Below, in pieces: positions 6,626 to 12,902 of a DNA stretch of 12,902 nt. The stretch spans positions 1-12,902 of the forward strand of contig JBLHOS010000083.1 of the NCBI GenBank assembly GCA_047623825.1. The letters are read 5' to 3'. The notes below the pieces were generated by a model. That model was given only the letters and a program-made list of their open reading frames with translations. It was not told the DNA's origin and did no database searches. The stretch's first letter is position 1. Each line of letters starts with the position of its first letter. Both the position numbers and the translations under genes were made by a program. This DNA is from JBLHOS01 sp047623825. GTDB lineage: Bacteria > Pseudomonadota > Alphaproteobacteria > Rhodobacterales > Rhodobacteraceae.

Positions 6626-7513
6626 CTACTCCACATTCTGTACTTGTTCGCGCATCTGATCGATCAATACTTTCAGGTCAAGCCCCAGCTGGGTCAGTTC
6701 GGTGTCATTGGATTTTGAGCATAACGTATTGGCCTCACGATTAAACTCCTGCATTAAGAAATCAAGTTTGCGGCCTACTGGCCCCGCCATGGCCAAAAGA
6801 TCGCGGGCTGCGGCCACGTGGGCCCGCAGGCGGTCGATCTCCTCAGTGATGTCTGCTTTAATCGCCAACAGTGCCAATTCTTGGGTCAACCGGCCCTCAT
6901 CCACACCGTCTGTCGCATTCAGGACCTTTTGAATATTTTGGCGCAACGTTTCCGCAACGGCGTCCTGACGCAGGTCTGCACGCGCTGCGGCAGCATTGGT
7001 GATCTGGGCCATTTGGGTCAGTTGGTCTTGCAAGATTGCATCCAGCGACTGGCCTTCTCGGGCGCGCATCGCCAAAAACTCGGCCAACAAAAGCGCAAAA
7101 TCTGCCAACAAGACAGTGTCATCCGGGGCAATAGTCTCTACAGATTCCGCCTCAAACACGCCGCGCAACGCCAAGATCTCAGCTGGTGTTGACGGTGTCA
7201 GAGCGACACCTTGGGCGCCAGCAGCTGACGTCACATGGCTAATCGCCGCCAGCGCACCGATCAGCGCATCTTGATTGATTTGCAGCTCAGTGCCTACCGT
7301 CCGCGCCGTCAGCCGCAGCGACAGACTGATATTTCCCCGCCCGACCACGCCTACGATCTGTTCGCGCAGCTTTGGTTCCAGCTTGACCATCCGATCAGGC
7401 ACGCGCAGGCGAATATCCAGCCCCCGCCCATTGACGCTGCGCATTTCAAAACTCCAGCTGAAGATCGGATCGCTCCCTTCACGGGCTGCGAATCCTGTCA
7501 TCGAGTTAACCAT
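6626..7513 (-). CDS. yicC: YicC family endoribonuclease-like protein
   Basis: A 295-residue protein with the full YicC architecture. The N-terminal YicC domain begins MVNSMTGFAAREG and contains EMRSVNGRGLDIRLRVP (23-39). The C-terminal DUF1732 region holds ADITEEIDRLRAHV (220-233) and GPVGRKLDFLMQEFNREANT (244-263). Members of this family have been characterised as endoribonucleases, with the E. coli member linked to small-RNA decay; its target here is unknown. A stretch of seven G on the coding strand (7530-7524), about 10 bases before the ATG, is the only ribosome-binding candidate. It is first in the operon with gmk and the gamma-CA-like gene. Confidence 0.93.
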   Translation of the reverse strand: MVNSMTGFAAREGSDPIFSWSFEMRSVNGRGLDIRLRVPDRMVKLEPKLREQIVGVVGRGNISLSLRLTARTVGTELQINQDALIGALAAISHVTSAAGAQGVALTPSTPAEILALRGVFEAESVETIAPDDTVLLADFALLLAEFLAMRAREGQSLDAILQDQLTQMAQITNAAAARADLRQDAVAETLRQNIQKVLNATDGVDEGRLTQELALLAIKADITEEIDRLRAHVAAARDLLAMAGPVGRKLDFLMQEFNREANTLCSKSNDTELTQLGLDLKVLIDQMREQVQNVE

Positions 7514-7591
7514 TTAAGAGTTTCCCCCCCTGCTTTGCTCGTTTTTACCTGATATTAAGATTTCAGTAACGAATTTGCGGATAACGTTAAC
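7506..7591. promoter_or_regulatory. TTAAC-rich divergent control region (possible CtrA sites)
   Basis: The region between yicC and the PAS gene carries several TTAA(C) elements. TTAACCAT (7506-7513) forms the reverse complement of the yicC start. TTAA-N7-GTAAC lies at 7555-7570, one base off the classical TTAA-N7-TTAAC CtrA site. GTTAAC lies at 7586-7591. ATATTA (7552-7557) reads TAATAT on the minus strand and could be a yicC -10, but no good -35 was found. CtrA binding is an inference from motif resemblance only. Confidence 0.35.
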
Positions 7592-7660
7592 ACAATCGGT
7601 GTTGGCATCACACCGCAGAGGTCACTTTTCCCCTGCAAGGCTGCAACCACGGAGAGCGAA

Positions 7661-8344
7661 ATGAGTAGCGCAACAAGTAACGTCATTGCCCTTTGGCAAA
7701 GCCAGGAAACTATGACCAATCCTATCGTGAGCGAATTGATCAACTACTGGGACCACCTTCGCGCCGGGCGCGATGTGCCATTGCGTGCAGAGATTGAACC
7801 CAAGGACATTCAATCAACCTTAAGCAGCAGTTTCATTCTTGAGCGTAGCGCCCCTGGAACAGTCCGGTTTCGACTTGCAGGGGTCCATATGAATGAACTG
7901 ATGGGCATGGAAGTGCGCGGTATGCCAGTGCGCGCTTTCTTTGAGTTGTCGGACCGCAAACGCCTGATGGAACACGTAGAAATGGTGTTTGAAGGGCCGT
8001 GTATTCTAGATATTGAGCTTATTTCCGACAGTCAGGGCAGCGCCTCGCTGGAGGGACGCATGGTGTTGATGCCCCTGCGCAATCACGACGGTGAAATATC
8101 GCGCGCGTTAGGGGTCATGGTCACTGACGGCCTCATCGGGTTGCCGCCCCGACGCTTTCGGATCCGCAATCAATCGTTGATCCCAGTTCAGCCGGGAAAG
8201 CCGCTGATGATTGGTGCGGCACTGACCGGACACAGGTTCCCAAGCCTGTCCGAGTATCCGCGCGCGTACAATTCGCCAAACCGGGACGTCGTGTCAGCGC
8301 AGCATCAACTGCGGGTCATCAAGGGCGGCAAAGTCATTCATTGA
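7661..8344 (+). CDS. PAS domain protein (PAS_5 type)
   Basis: A 227-residue soluble protein. Residues about 20-158 match the alphaproteobacterial PAS_5 pattern: LINYWDHLRAGRDVPLRAEIEPKDI (within 26-50), then SSSFILERSAPGTVRFRLAGV, LMGMEVRGMPVRAFF and a final strand ending ALGVMVTDG. No kinase, GGDEF, EAL or helix-turn-helix domain follows; the last 65 or so residues are basic and probably disordered. It is therefore a single-domain sensor or adaptor that must act through a partner. The start at 7661 has GGAG 7 bases upstream. It is divergent from yicC, has TTAAC-type sites in its upstream region, and is followed by a hairpin terminator. Ligand and partner are unknown. Confidence 0.82.
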   Translation: MSSATSNVIALWQSQETMTNPIVSELINYWDHLRAGRDVPLRAEIEPKDIQSTLSSSFILERSAPGTVRFRLAGVHMNELMGMEVRGMPVRAFFELSDRKRLMEHVEMVFEGPCILDIELISDSQGSASLEGRMVLMPLRNHDGEISRALGVMVTDGLIGLPPRRFRIRNQSLIPVQPGKPLMIGAALTGHRFPSLSEYPRAYNSPNRDVVSAQHQLRVIKGGKVIH

Positions 8345-8356
8345 CCACTTTGCCCC

Positions 8357-8384
8357 GTTAACCATGCGCCGCGTCAAGGTTAAC
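8357..8384. repeat. Inverted repeat GTTAACC / GGTTAAC after the PAS gene
   Basis: GTTAACC (8357-8363) and GGTTAAC (8378-8384) form perfect 7-base inverted arms around a 14-base loop, between the PAS gene stop and the main terminator. It could add an RNA hairpin or be a paired protein-binding site; the arms contain TTAAC half-sites on both strands. Confidence 0.5.
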
Positions 8385-8400
8385 AGCGCCAAGTAAAAAA

Positions 8401-8428
8401 CGCCGGCCGTCTTTTCAGAGGGCCGGCG
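8401..8428. terminator. Bidirectional Rho-independent terminator
   Basis: CGCCGGCC (8401-8408) pairs perfectly with GGCCGGCG (8421-8428). The intervening 12 bases can extend the helix by three pairs (TCT/AGA) past one G-G mismatch, leaving a four-base loop. On the minus strand the stem is followed by TTTTTT, a strong terminator for the DAHP synthase gene that ends at 8450. On the plus strand it is followed by CTTTAT, weaker but suitable for the PAS gene. Confidence 0.92.
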
Positions 8429-8449
8429 CTTTATCGTTAGTCGTCGTGA

Positions 8450-9817
8450 TTAGACAGCTGCGCGGTGGGCCTCACGGCGCGACGACAGCTCTTCGGCAAC
8501 CAAAAACGCCAATTCCAGCGACTGTGATGCGTTCAGGCGCGGATCGCAGGCAGTGTGATAGCGCGACGATAGATCCTCATCAGTGACAGCGCGAACGCCG
8601 CCTGTGCATTCAGTCACATCCTGACCGGTCATTTCAAAATGAACGCCCCCTGGAACTGTGCCTTCGGCCCGGTGAATCGCAAAGAACTCTTGCACTTCGC
8701 GCAGAACACTCTCAAATGGCCGAGTTTTGAAACCACTGGCCGCCTTGATTGTGTTGCCATGCATCGCGTCACACGACCAAACAACATTGGCCCCTTCGGC
8801 ACGCACGGTTTCAATCAAACGCGGCAGGTGATCACCAACCGAACCGGCGCCAAAGCGCGCGATCAGGGTCAGACGACCTGCCTCATTCTCAGGATTTAGC
8901 TTTTCCATCAGCACTTTGAGATCGTCGGCACTGGTGGTTGGGCCGCATTTCAGACCGATGGGGTTTTGCACACCACGGCAAAACTCTACATGCGCACCAT
9001 TGGGCTGACGTGTCCGGTCACCGATCCAGATCATGTGACCAGACCCCGCAACGGGTTTGCCAGAGGTTGAATCGATCCGCGCCAACGCTTCTTCATATTC
9101 CAGCAGCAACGCCTCATGGCTGGTATAAAATTCTACTGTTTCCAGCGCATGCATGTTGTCGGCATGAATGCCCGTCGCCGTCATGAAATCCAGAGCGTCG
9201 GAAATTCTGTTGGCCGTCTCGCGGTAGCGCTCAGCGTTTGAGCCTTCGGTAAACCCAAGCGTCCAGGCGTGAACCCGGTGAATGTCTGCAAAACCGCCCT
9301 GACTGAACGCCCGCAGCAGGTTCAGCGACGCTGCGGCCTGCGTATAGGCCTGCAACATTCTGGACGGATCAGGAATGCGCGCACCGGGTGTGAATTCCAA
9401 CTCATTGATAATGTCACCACGGTACGACGGCAGCTCAACACCGTTGATAACTTCGGTTGGAGTCGAACGTGGCTTGGCAAATTGTCCGGCCATTCGGCCG
9501 ACTTTGACTACAGGCACCTTTGCCGCATAGGTCAACACAACTGCCATCTGCAACATCACCTTGAAGGTGTCGCGAATATTATCGGCTGAGAATTCTGCAA
9601 AGCTCTCGGCGCAATCGCCACCTTGCAACAAAAATGCCTCGCCTCGAGAGACAGCGGCCAAATGATCTTTCAGGCGGCGCGCCTCACCAGCAAAAACCAG
9701 CGGTGGATATTTTGCCAGCTGTGCCTCGACTGCCTGCAATTGTGCAGCATCCGGATAATCTGGCATTTGCACCCGTGGTTTAGTGCGCCAGTCTGATTTG
9801 CTCCAAGCTCTGGTCAT
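8450..9817 (-). CDS. aroG: 3-deoxy-7-phosphoheptulonate synthase, class II
   Basis: First step of the shikimate pathway: condenses phosphoenolpyruvate and erythrose 4-phosphate to DAHP in the cytosol. The 455-residue length and sequence fit the class II (plant/AroAII) type: QGGDCAESF (65-73, metal-binding Cys69), KVGRMAGQFAKPRS (105-118), WIGDRTRQPNGAHVEF (264-279), GLKCGPTT (288-295), ARFGAGSVGDHLPRL (320-334), WSCDAMHGNT (347-356) and HFEMTGQDVTEC (393-404). The start at 9817 has GGGAGAG about 6 bases upstream. It stands alone, with its own promoter and terminator, and is divergent from a GlxA-type regulator. The symbol is used loosely, since class II enzymes carry several names. Confidence 0.95.
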   Translation of the reverse strand: MTRAWSKSDWRTKPRVQMPDYPDAAQLQAVEAQLAKYPPLVFAGEARRLKDHLAAVSRGEAFLLQGGDCAESFAEFSADNIRDTFKVMLQMAVVLTYAAKVPVVKVGRMAGQFAKPRSTPTEVINGVELPSYRGDIINELEFTPGARIPDPSRMLQAYTQAAASLNLLRAFSQGGFADIHRVHAWTLGFTEGSNAERYRETANRISDALDFMTATGIHADNMHALETVEFYTSHEALLLEYEEALARIDSTSGKPVAGSGHMIWIGDRTRQPNGAHVEFCRGVQNPIGLKCGPTTSADDLKVLMEKLNPENEAGRLTLIARFGAGSVGDHLPRLIETVRAEGANVVWSCDAMHGNTIKAASGFKTRPFESVLREVQEFFAIHRAEGTVPGGVHFEMTGQDVTECTGGVRAVTDEDLSSRYHTACDPRLNASQSLELAFLVAEELSSRREAHRAAV

Positions 9818-9847
9818 ACAAGCTCTCCCTATAGTGATCGAGCCCGG

Positions 9848-9876
9848 CTTATACGCAGTTGAGCCACTATGGCCAA
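9848..9876 (-). promoter_or_regulatory. DAHP synthase promoter
   Basis: On the minus strand TTGGCC (9876-9871) and TATAAG (9853-9848) are separated by exactly 17 bases; they match the sigma-70 boxes at 4 of 6 and 5 of 6 positions. The start site would be near 9841, giving a leader of about 24 bases that includes the ribosome-binding site GGGAGAG. This is the best promoter in the window. Confidence 0.7.
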
Positions 9877-9881
9877 TGGCC
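9871..9881. promoter_or_regulatory. Palindrome over the DAHP synthase -35 box
   Basis: GGCCA and TGGCC arms around a single base make an 11-base inverted repeat. The arms cover the -35 box of the DAHP synthase promoter, so a protein bound here would block polymerase. It also lies about 95 bases upstream of the divergent regulator's start, a position from which autoregulation is possible. The arms are short, so chance is not excluded. Confidence 0.4.
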
Positions 9882-9976
9882 TTTTGAACATCGATGCTTG
9901 CACCAACCCCAAAATGATGGTTTCGCTAAGTGTAATGGGAGCAATCGACAAGGCTCGAAAGAATAAAGGACGCGCA

Positions 9977-10966
9977 ATGGCGCTTCACCAAATGGAGGCG
10001 ACGGGCCCAACCAAACGATATGTGTTTGTGCTGATGGACCAATTTACGATGCTTTGCTTTGCATGCGCCATCGAGGCGCTGCGCATCGCGAACAGAATGT
10101 CTGGTCTACCACTGTATTCGTGGGTTCTGGTTGGCGAAGGCGGTGAGGTCGTTCAATGCAGCGCCGGGACCGGCTATAAACTTGATAGCGATCTTGCAGA
10201 GTTCAATCGAGACGATGTGATCTTGCTGTGCGGCGGTATAAATGTGCAACGCGCCACAACAAAACGGATGCTCAACTGGATTCGGCGCGAGGCCAGAAAA
10301 GGTGCCACCGTCGGCGGGCTTTGCACTGCGGGTTATACAATGGCAAAGGCAGGCCTTCTGGATGGTAAGCGCGCCACCATCCATTGGGAAAATCAAGACA
10401 GCTTTATCGAAGAGTTCGAAGATGTGTTACTGACCAAGTCGGTCTTTGTGATTGATGGAAACCGGATCACAACAGCGGGCGGCACGGCATCGATTGATCT
10501 GATGCTTAAAATCATTGCGTCAGATCACGGTGAGGATTTGGCCAGTCTGGTTGCTGATCAGTTGATTTACACTTCTATTCGCACTGATCAGGACACCCAA
10601 CGCCTGTCGATCCCGACCCGGATTGGCGTACGTCATCCAAAATTAAGCCAAGTCATCCGGATGATGGAACAAAATATTGAGGAGCCGATCAGCCCCTCAC
10701 TATTGGCCCAGCAGGTTGGTATGTCGACACGCCAACTTGAGCGTCTGTTCCGCCGCTACCTTAACCGCAGCCCCAAGCGATATTACATGGAAATCCGCCT
10801 TTCCAAGGCGCGTAACCTGTTGATGCAAACAGATATGAGCGTGATTAACGTCGCATTGGCGTGTGGCTTTGCCTCACCCTCGCATTTCTCAAAATGCTAT
10901 AGGTCGCACTACAACACGACCCCCTACCGTGAACGCGGCGCACAGGCAGCCCAAGCCCCGATCTAG
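9977..10966 (+). CDS. GlxA family transcriptional regulator (DJ-1/PfpI-like domain plus AraC-type HTH)
   Basis: A 329-residue regulator. Residues about 14-185 form a glutamine-amidotransferase-like (DJ-1/PfpI) ligand domain: YVFVLMDQFTMLCFACAIEA (15-34), VILLCGGINV (81-90), GATVGGLCTAGYTMAKAGLL (109-128) and RATIHWEN (132-139). Residues about 220-320 form the two-helix AraC DNA-binding domain, including LLAQQVGMSTRQLERLFRRY (242-261) and the second helix region ACGFASPSHFSKCYRSHY (295-312). RATIHWEN and CGG are also typical of the GbdR/CdhR/ArgR branch, which senses glycine betaine, carnitine or arginine, so a small nitrogenous ligand is plausible but unproven. An in-frame ATG at 9869 would add 36 residues. 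I chose 9977 because AAAGGA lies 7 bases upstream and the length then matches the family. Confidence 0.88.
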   Translation: MALHQMEATGPTKRYVFVLMDQFTMLCFACAIEALRIANRMSGLPLYSWVLVGEGGEVVQCSAGTGYKLDSDLAEFNRDDVILLCGGINVQRATTKRMLNWIRREARKGATVGGLCTAGYTMAKAGLLDGKRATIHWENQDSFIEEFEDVLLTKSVFVIDGNRITTAGGTASIDLMLKIIASDHGEDLASLVADQLIYTSIRTDQDTQRLSIPTRIGVRHPKLSQVIRMMEQNIEEPISPSLLAQQVGMSTRQLERLFRRYLNRSPKRYYMEIRLSKARNLLMQTDMSVINVALACGFASPSHFSKCYRSHYNTTPYRERGAQAAQAPI

Positions 10967-10976
10967 GGCGGGGGCT
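10954..10976. terminator. Possible hairpin between convergent genes
   Basis: AGCCCC (10954-10959) can pair with GGGGCT (10971-10976), spanning the stop codons of the GlxA-type regulator and the opposite-strand small gene, which are 8 bases apart. No T-run follows on either strand, so it is only a weak terminator candidate. Confidence 0.3.
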
Positions 10977-11401
10977 ACATCATATAGGGCAAGAATCCAA
11001 TTACATCGCTGTTGAGCGAGAAGTGGATCACCAACAACTGGCCATCGCGTTCCTGCAACAGTAAATGAAAATAGAGATACCGATTGGCCCCGTCCCAATA
11101 GGCCAAAACCTGTTGTGAAAAGCCGTTTTCCATCTCAGACGTCTGCATGATCGCAACACTGCTCAGCGGATCTGGGAAATGCCCACGCACCTGCGCCTCT
11201 AGGGCGATACGGTCGGGAACGGGCATCGCGTCTTCGCTAGAGAATTCGACGAGCATTTCATTGATCGACCGATCCCGTATCAGCCGGTCCAAAACCTGAC
11301 GCATCTCATCATAATCCTGAAAAATCGGCCACGTTTCACTCTGTGCAGCCGCAGACACTGGCAGGCCAACGGCCAAGACAATCAAACAGGATGTGGCGCA
11401 T
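10975..11401 (-). CDS. Small probable secreted protein, apparent frameshift in the signal peptide
   Basis: The intact frame runs from a TTG at 11385 to the stop at 10975 (136 residues). It starts IVLAVGLPVSAAAQSETWP, which looks like the end of a signal peptide cut after AAA or AAQ. The mature part is about 120 residues, mixed and acidic (QDYDEMRQVLDRLIRDRSINEM within 23-45, then YWDGANRYLYFHLLLQERDG); I recognise no domain. A TTG with no ribosome-binding site is a poor start. An ATG at 11401, with AAAGGA 8 bases upstream, is well placed but lies in another frame. Removing one T from the TTT at 11386-11384 would join them into a normal signal peptide starting MRHILLIVLAV. So the gene may carry a one-base insertion, or the read may contain an error. 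It is last in the glnE operon. Confidence 0.6.
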
Positions 11402-11426
11402 CAGGAAGGTCCTTTGTGTGGATCAT

Positions 11427-11702
11427 TTATTTTGTCCAGGCTGGCGTAACCCTAGCGGCACGTCCACCCCGACGACCAGTTTGCGTAGGCGTTTGCAGCC
11501 CCTCTTTCAGAACCGCCGTCATCGGGTGATCCTCGGGCATATCGGCAAAACGTTCCAACAGCGCCTCTAGCAGTGGGGCCGGCTCAGCAGTCTCGATCGA
11601 CAGCGCCCAATCGACAAAGATCGAGCGACATTCGCTGGAGGTGATCCCCTCGATCAAATAGGAGTCTTTGATCAAACCTTTTGGGTCTATTTCGATGCTC
11701 AT
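11427..11702 (-). CDS. Conserved-looking hypothetical protein, 91 residues
   Basis: Family not recognised. The 91-residue product has an N-terminal segment MSIEIDPKGLIKDSYLIEG, a predicted helical middle (SSECRSIFVDWALSIE, then EPAPLLEALLERFADMPEDH) and a basic tail (TGRRGGRAARV). There is no signal peptide or membrane segment, so it is probably cytosolic. Its ATG overlaps the glnE stop as ATGA (11699-11702), with AAAGG about 8 bases upstream, so it is coupled to glnE. The downstream small secreted-protein gene begins 25 bases after its stop. A role near nitrogen control is suggested only by position. Confidence 0.75.
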   Translation of the reverse strand: MSIEIDPKGLIKDSYLIEGITSSECRSIFVDWALSIETAEPAPLLEALLERFADMPEDHPMTAVLKEGLQTPTQTGRRGGRAARVTPAWTK

Positions 11703-12902
11703 ATCGTGGCCTTTCCCAGCCGGTTCGGACGGTTTTGTAGCGCGAGCTCTATTATAGCCTCAGCCCTGCTCCGCATACTCTCCAATTTCGCGGCAAGCGC
11801 TGGCACATCTGCGACATCCAACGCACGCGTTAACAACGATTGCCCGCCGCGTCCGATCTCATCTATGTCGAAGTCCCTGTCGGTCAACAAACGCTGCGCA
11901 TGCTGCAGTCGGGAAAACATCAGATGCGCCCGGCCAAGGACATCAACCTGATCAGGGGTTAGCCAACCAATTGCGACCCCCGCGGCCAATTGGCCGTCCA
12001 CATCGCGCGACGGATCCCCCGCGATCAGGGCCGCGGCCTGCGCCAACAGCTCAATATCTTGCATCCGCCCAGCCCCGTCTTTGGCAGCATAAAGATCACC
12101 GACCCGCCCCGCCGCCTGCAATCGCACACGCATCTCGCTCACATCTTTCAAAACGGTTTCTGGCGCCCCTGCGTGCATCAATATGTCTTGTCGTAACTGC
12201 TCTAGCTGATCTTGCAGGATGGCTGGCCCCGCAACCATCCGAGCACGCGTCAGGGCCAAATGCTCCCAAGTCCAAGCCTCTTGCCGTTGATAAGTCTGAA
12301 ATGCCTCAAGCCCTGTGGCCACTGGGCCTTGCCGACCGGATGGGCGCAATCGCATATCAACGTCGTAAAGTTTGCCCTCAGCGGTTGGCGCACTCAACGC
12401 GGTGACCAGCGCCTTGGTCGATTTGGCGTACCACCCACGTGCCTCTAGTGGCCGGGGACCGTCCGACATCTCTTGGCCCGCGGCGTCATAAATCACGATC
12501 AGATCCAGATCTGATGTCGCCGTCAGACGCCCCGCACCAAGCGACCCCATCGCCACAACAACACCGCCCACGCCCGGTGCAGGGCCGTGGCGATGTGTGA
12601 TCTGCGCCTGCGCCAACGGCCAAAGGCCCGCAACCAACGTGTCAGCCAACCGTGAATACTGCGCGCCAGCCGTTTCTGCCGAGATCAACCCCCGCAGGTG
12701 ATGCACCCCAATCCGAAAGTGCCAATCCTTGTGCCAACGGCGGGCCGCATCAAGCTGCGCCTCATAATCCAGACACGCAATGGCTTGCCCTAGCTCTGCC
12801 GCCAATTCGGTAGCCTTGGGCCACGGTGTAAAGAACTGCCCACCGATCACAGCCTCTAACACCCCAGAATTACGCGACAGGTAGCGCGCCAGCCCCGGCG
12901 CT
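11699..12902 (-). CDS. glnE: Glutamine synthetase adenylyltransferase/deadenylase, C-terminal part
   Basis: The C-terminal 400 or so residues of GlnE; the frame stays open to the right edge, reading APGLARYLSRNSG before the first GTG at 12862. GlnE adds or removes AMP on glutamine synthetase under PII control. Visible here is the C-terminal nucleotidyltransferase (adenylylating) domain: AMGSLGAGRLTATSDLDLIV, with the Mg-binding SDLDL, followed by LYDVDMRLRPSGRQGPVATG and WTWEHLALTRARMVAG. After it comes the helical region with EMRVRLQAAGRVGDLYAAKDG and GRMQDIELLAQ. Nothing appears broken in this part. The window cannot show whether the deadenylylating half is present. The last codon overlaps the start of the next gene by 4 bases. 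Confidence 0.93.
   Translation of the reverse strand, partial: APGLARYLSRNSGVLEAVIGGQFFTPWPKATELAAELGQAIACLDYEAQLDAARRWHKDWHFRIGVHHLRGLISAETAGAQYSRLADTLVAGLWPLAQAQITHRHGPAPGVGGVVVAMGSLGAGRLTATSDLDLIVIYDAAGQEMSDGPRPLEARGWYAKSTKALVTALSAPTAEGKLYDVDMRLRPSGRQGPVATGLEAFQTYQRQEAWTWEHLALTRARMVAGPAILQDQLEQLRQDILMHAGAPETVLKDVSEMRVRLQAAGRVGDLYAAKDGAGRMQDIELLAQAAALIAGDPSRDVDGQLAAGVAIGWLTPDQVDVLGRAHLMFSRLQHAQRLLTDRDFDIDEIGRGGQSLLTRALDVADVPALAAKLESMRSRAEAIIELALQNRPNRLGKATI

Noticed and set aside
7524..7530. Seven-base C/G run before yicC as a phase-variation tract
   Set aside because: It is short, noncoding and in front of a housekeeping gene; more simply it is the ribosome-binding region.
1..12902. CRISPR arrays, toxin-antitoxin pairs, insertion sequences, phage genes or a defence island
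   Set aside because: No repeat-spacer pattern, transposase, integrase or nuclease families were seen on either strand; the genes are mainly conserved core functions.

Overview
The window looks like ordinary chromosomal (core-genome) DNA from an alphaproteobacterium, most probably a member of the Rhodobacterales (Roseobacter group). This rests on the gene families: a type-2 heme A synthase with its WWEWGHR motif, a ChpT-type histidine phosphotransferase of the CckA-ChpT-CtrA relay, an alphaproteobacterial PAS_5-type PAS protein, a two-gene ornithine-lipid operon, a class II DAHP synthase and a DUF3553 protein. By eye the base composition is moderately GC-rich and even. I saw no tRNA, rRNA, insertion sequence, phage gene or CRISPR array, and no gene-free stretch longer than about 160 bases.

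Layout. Bases 1-1320 (minus strand) hold ctaA, its stop overlapping the start of an M32 carboxypeptidase gene that runs off the left edge. trmJ (minus) lies upstream of ctaA and is divergent from a degenerate thiamine-phosphate-synthase-like gene (plus, 2304-2924). The latter runs tail-to-tail, with a 30-base overlap, into an olsB-olsA operon (minus, 2895-4498) for ornithine lipid. Next is a tight head-to-head pair: a small DUF3553 gene (minus) and chpT (plus), whose start codons are only 12 bases apart. chpT ends inside the stop codon of a minus-strand operon yicC-gmk-gamma-carbonic-anhydrase-like (5446-7513). Divergent from yicC is a PAS_5 protein gene (plus, 7661-8344). A strong bidirectional terminator separates it from a class II DAHP synthase gene (minus, 8450-9817). 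That gene is divergent from a GlxA/AraC-type regulator (plus, start placed at 9977). The right end holds a minus-strand operon: the C-terminal part of glnE, a 91-residue unknown protein, and a small probable secreted protein whose signal peptide appears to be split by a one-base frameshift.

How the genes relate. Most are housekeeping: heme A for cytochrome oxidase, tRNA 2'-O-methylation, GMP kinase, aromatic amino acid entry step, and glutamine synthetase control. Two sets are more specialised: the phosphorus-free membrane lipid operon olsBA, and chpT with, more tentatively, the PAS gene that has TTAAC-type CtrA-like sites near it. I found no clear new multi-gene system. The points most worth a second look are the frameshifted signal peptide near 11386, the ThiE-like protein that has lost its catalytic residues, the stand-alone Tudor-like DUF3553 protein paired with chpT, and a palindrome lying on the -35 box of the DAHP synthase promoter.
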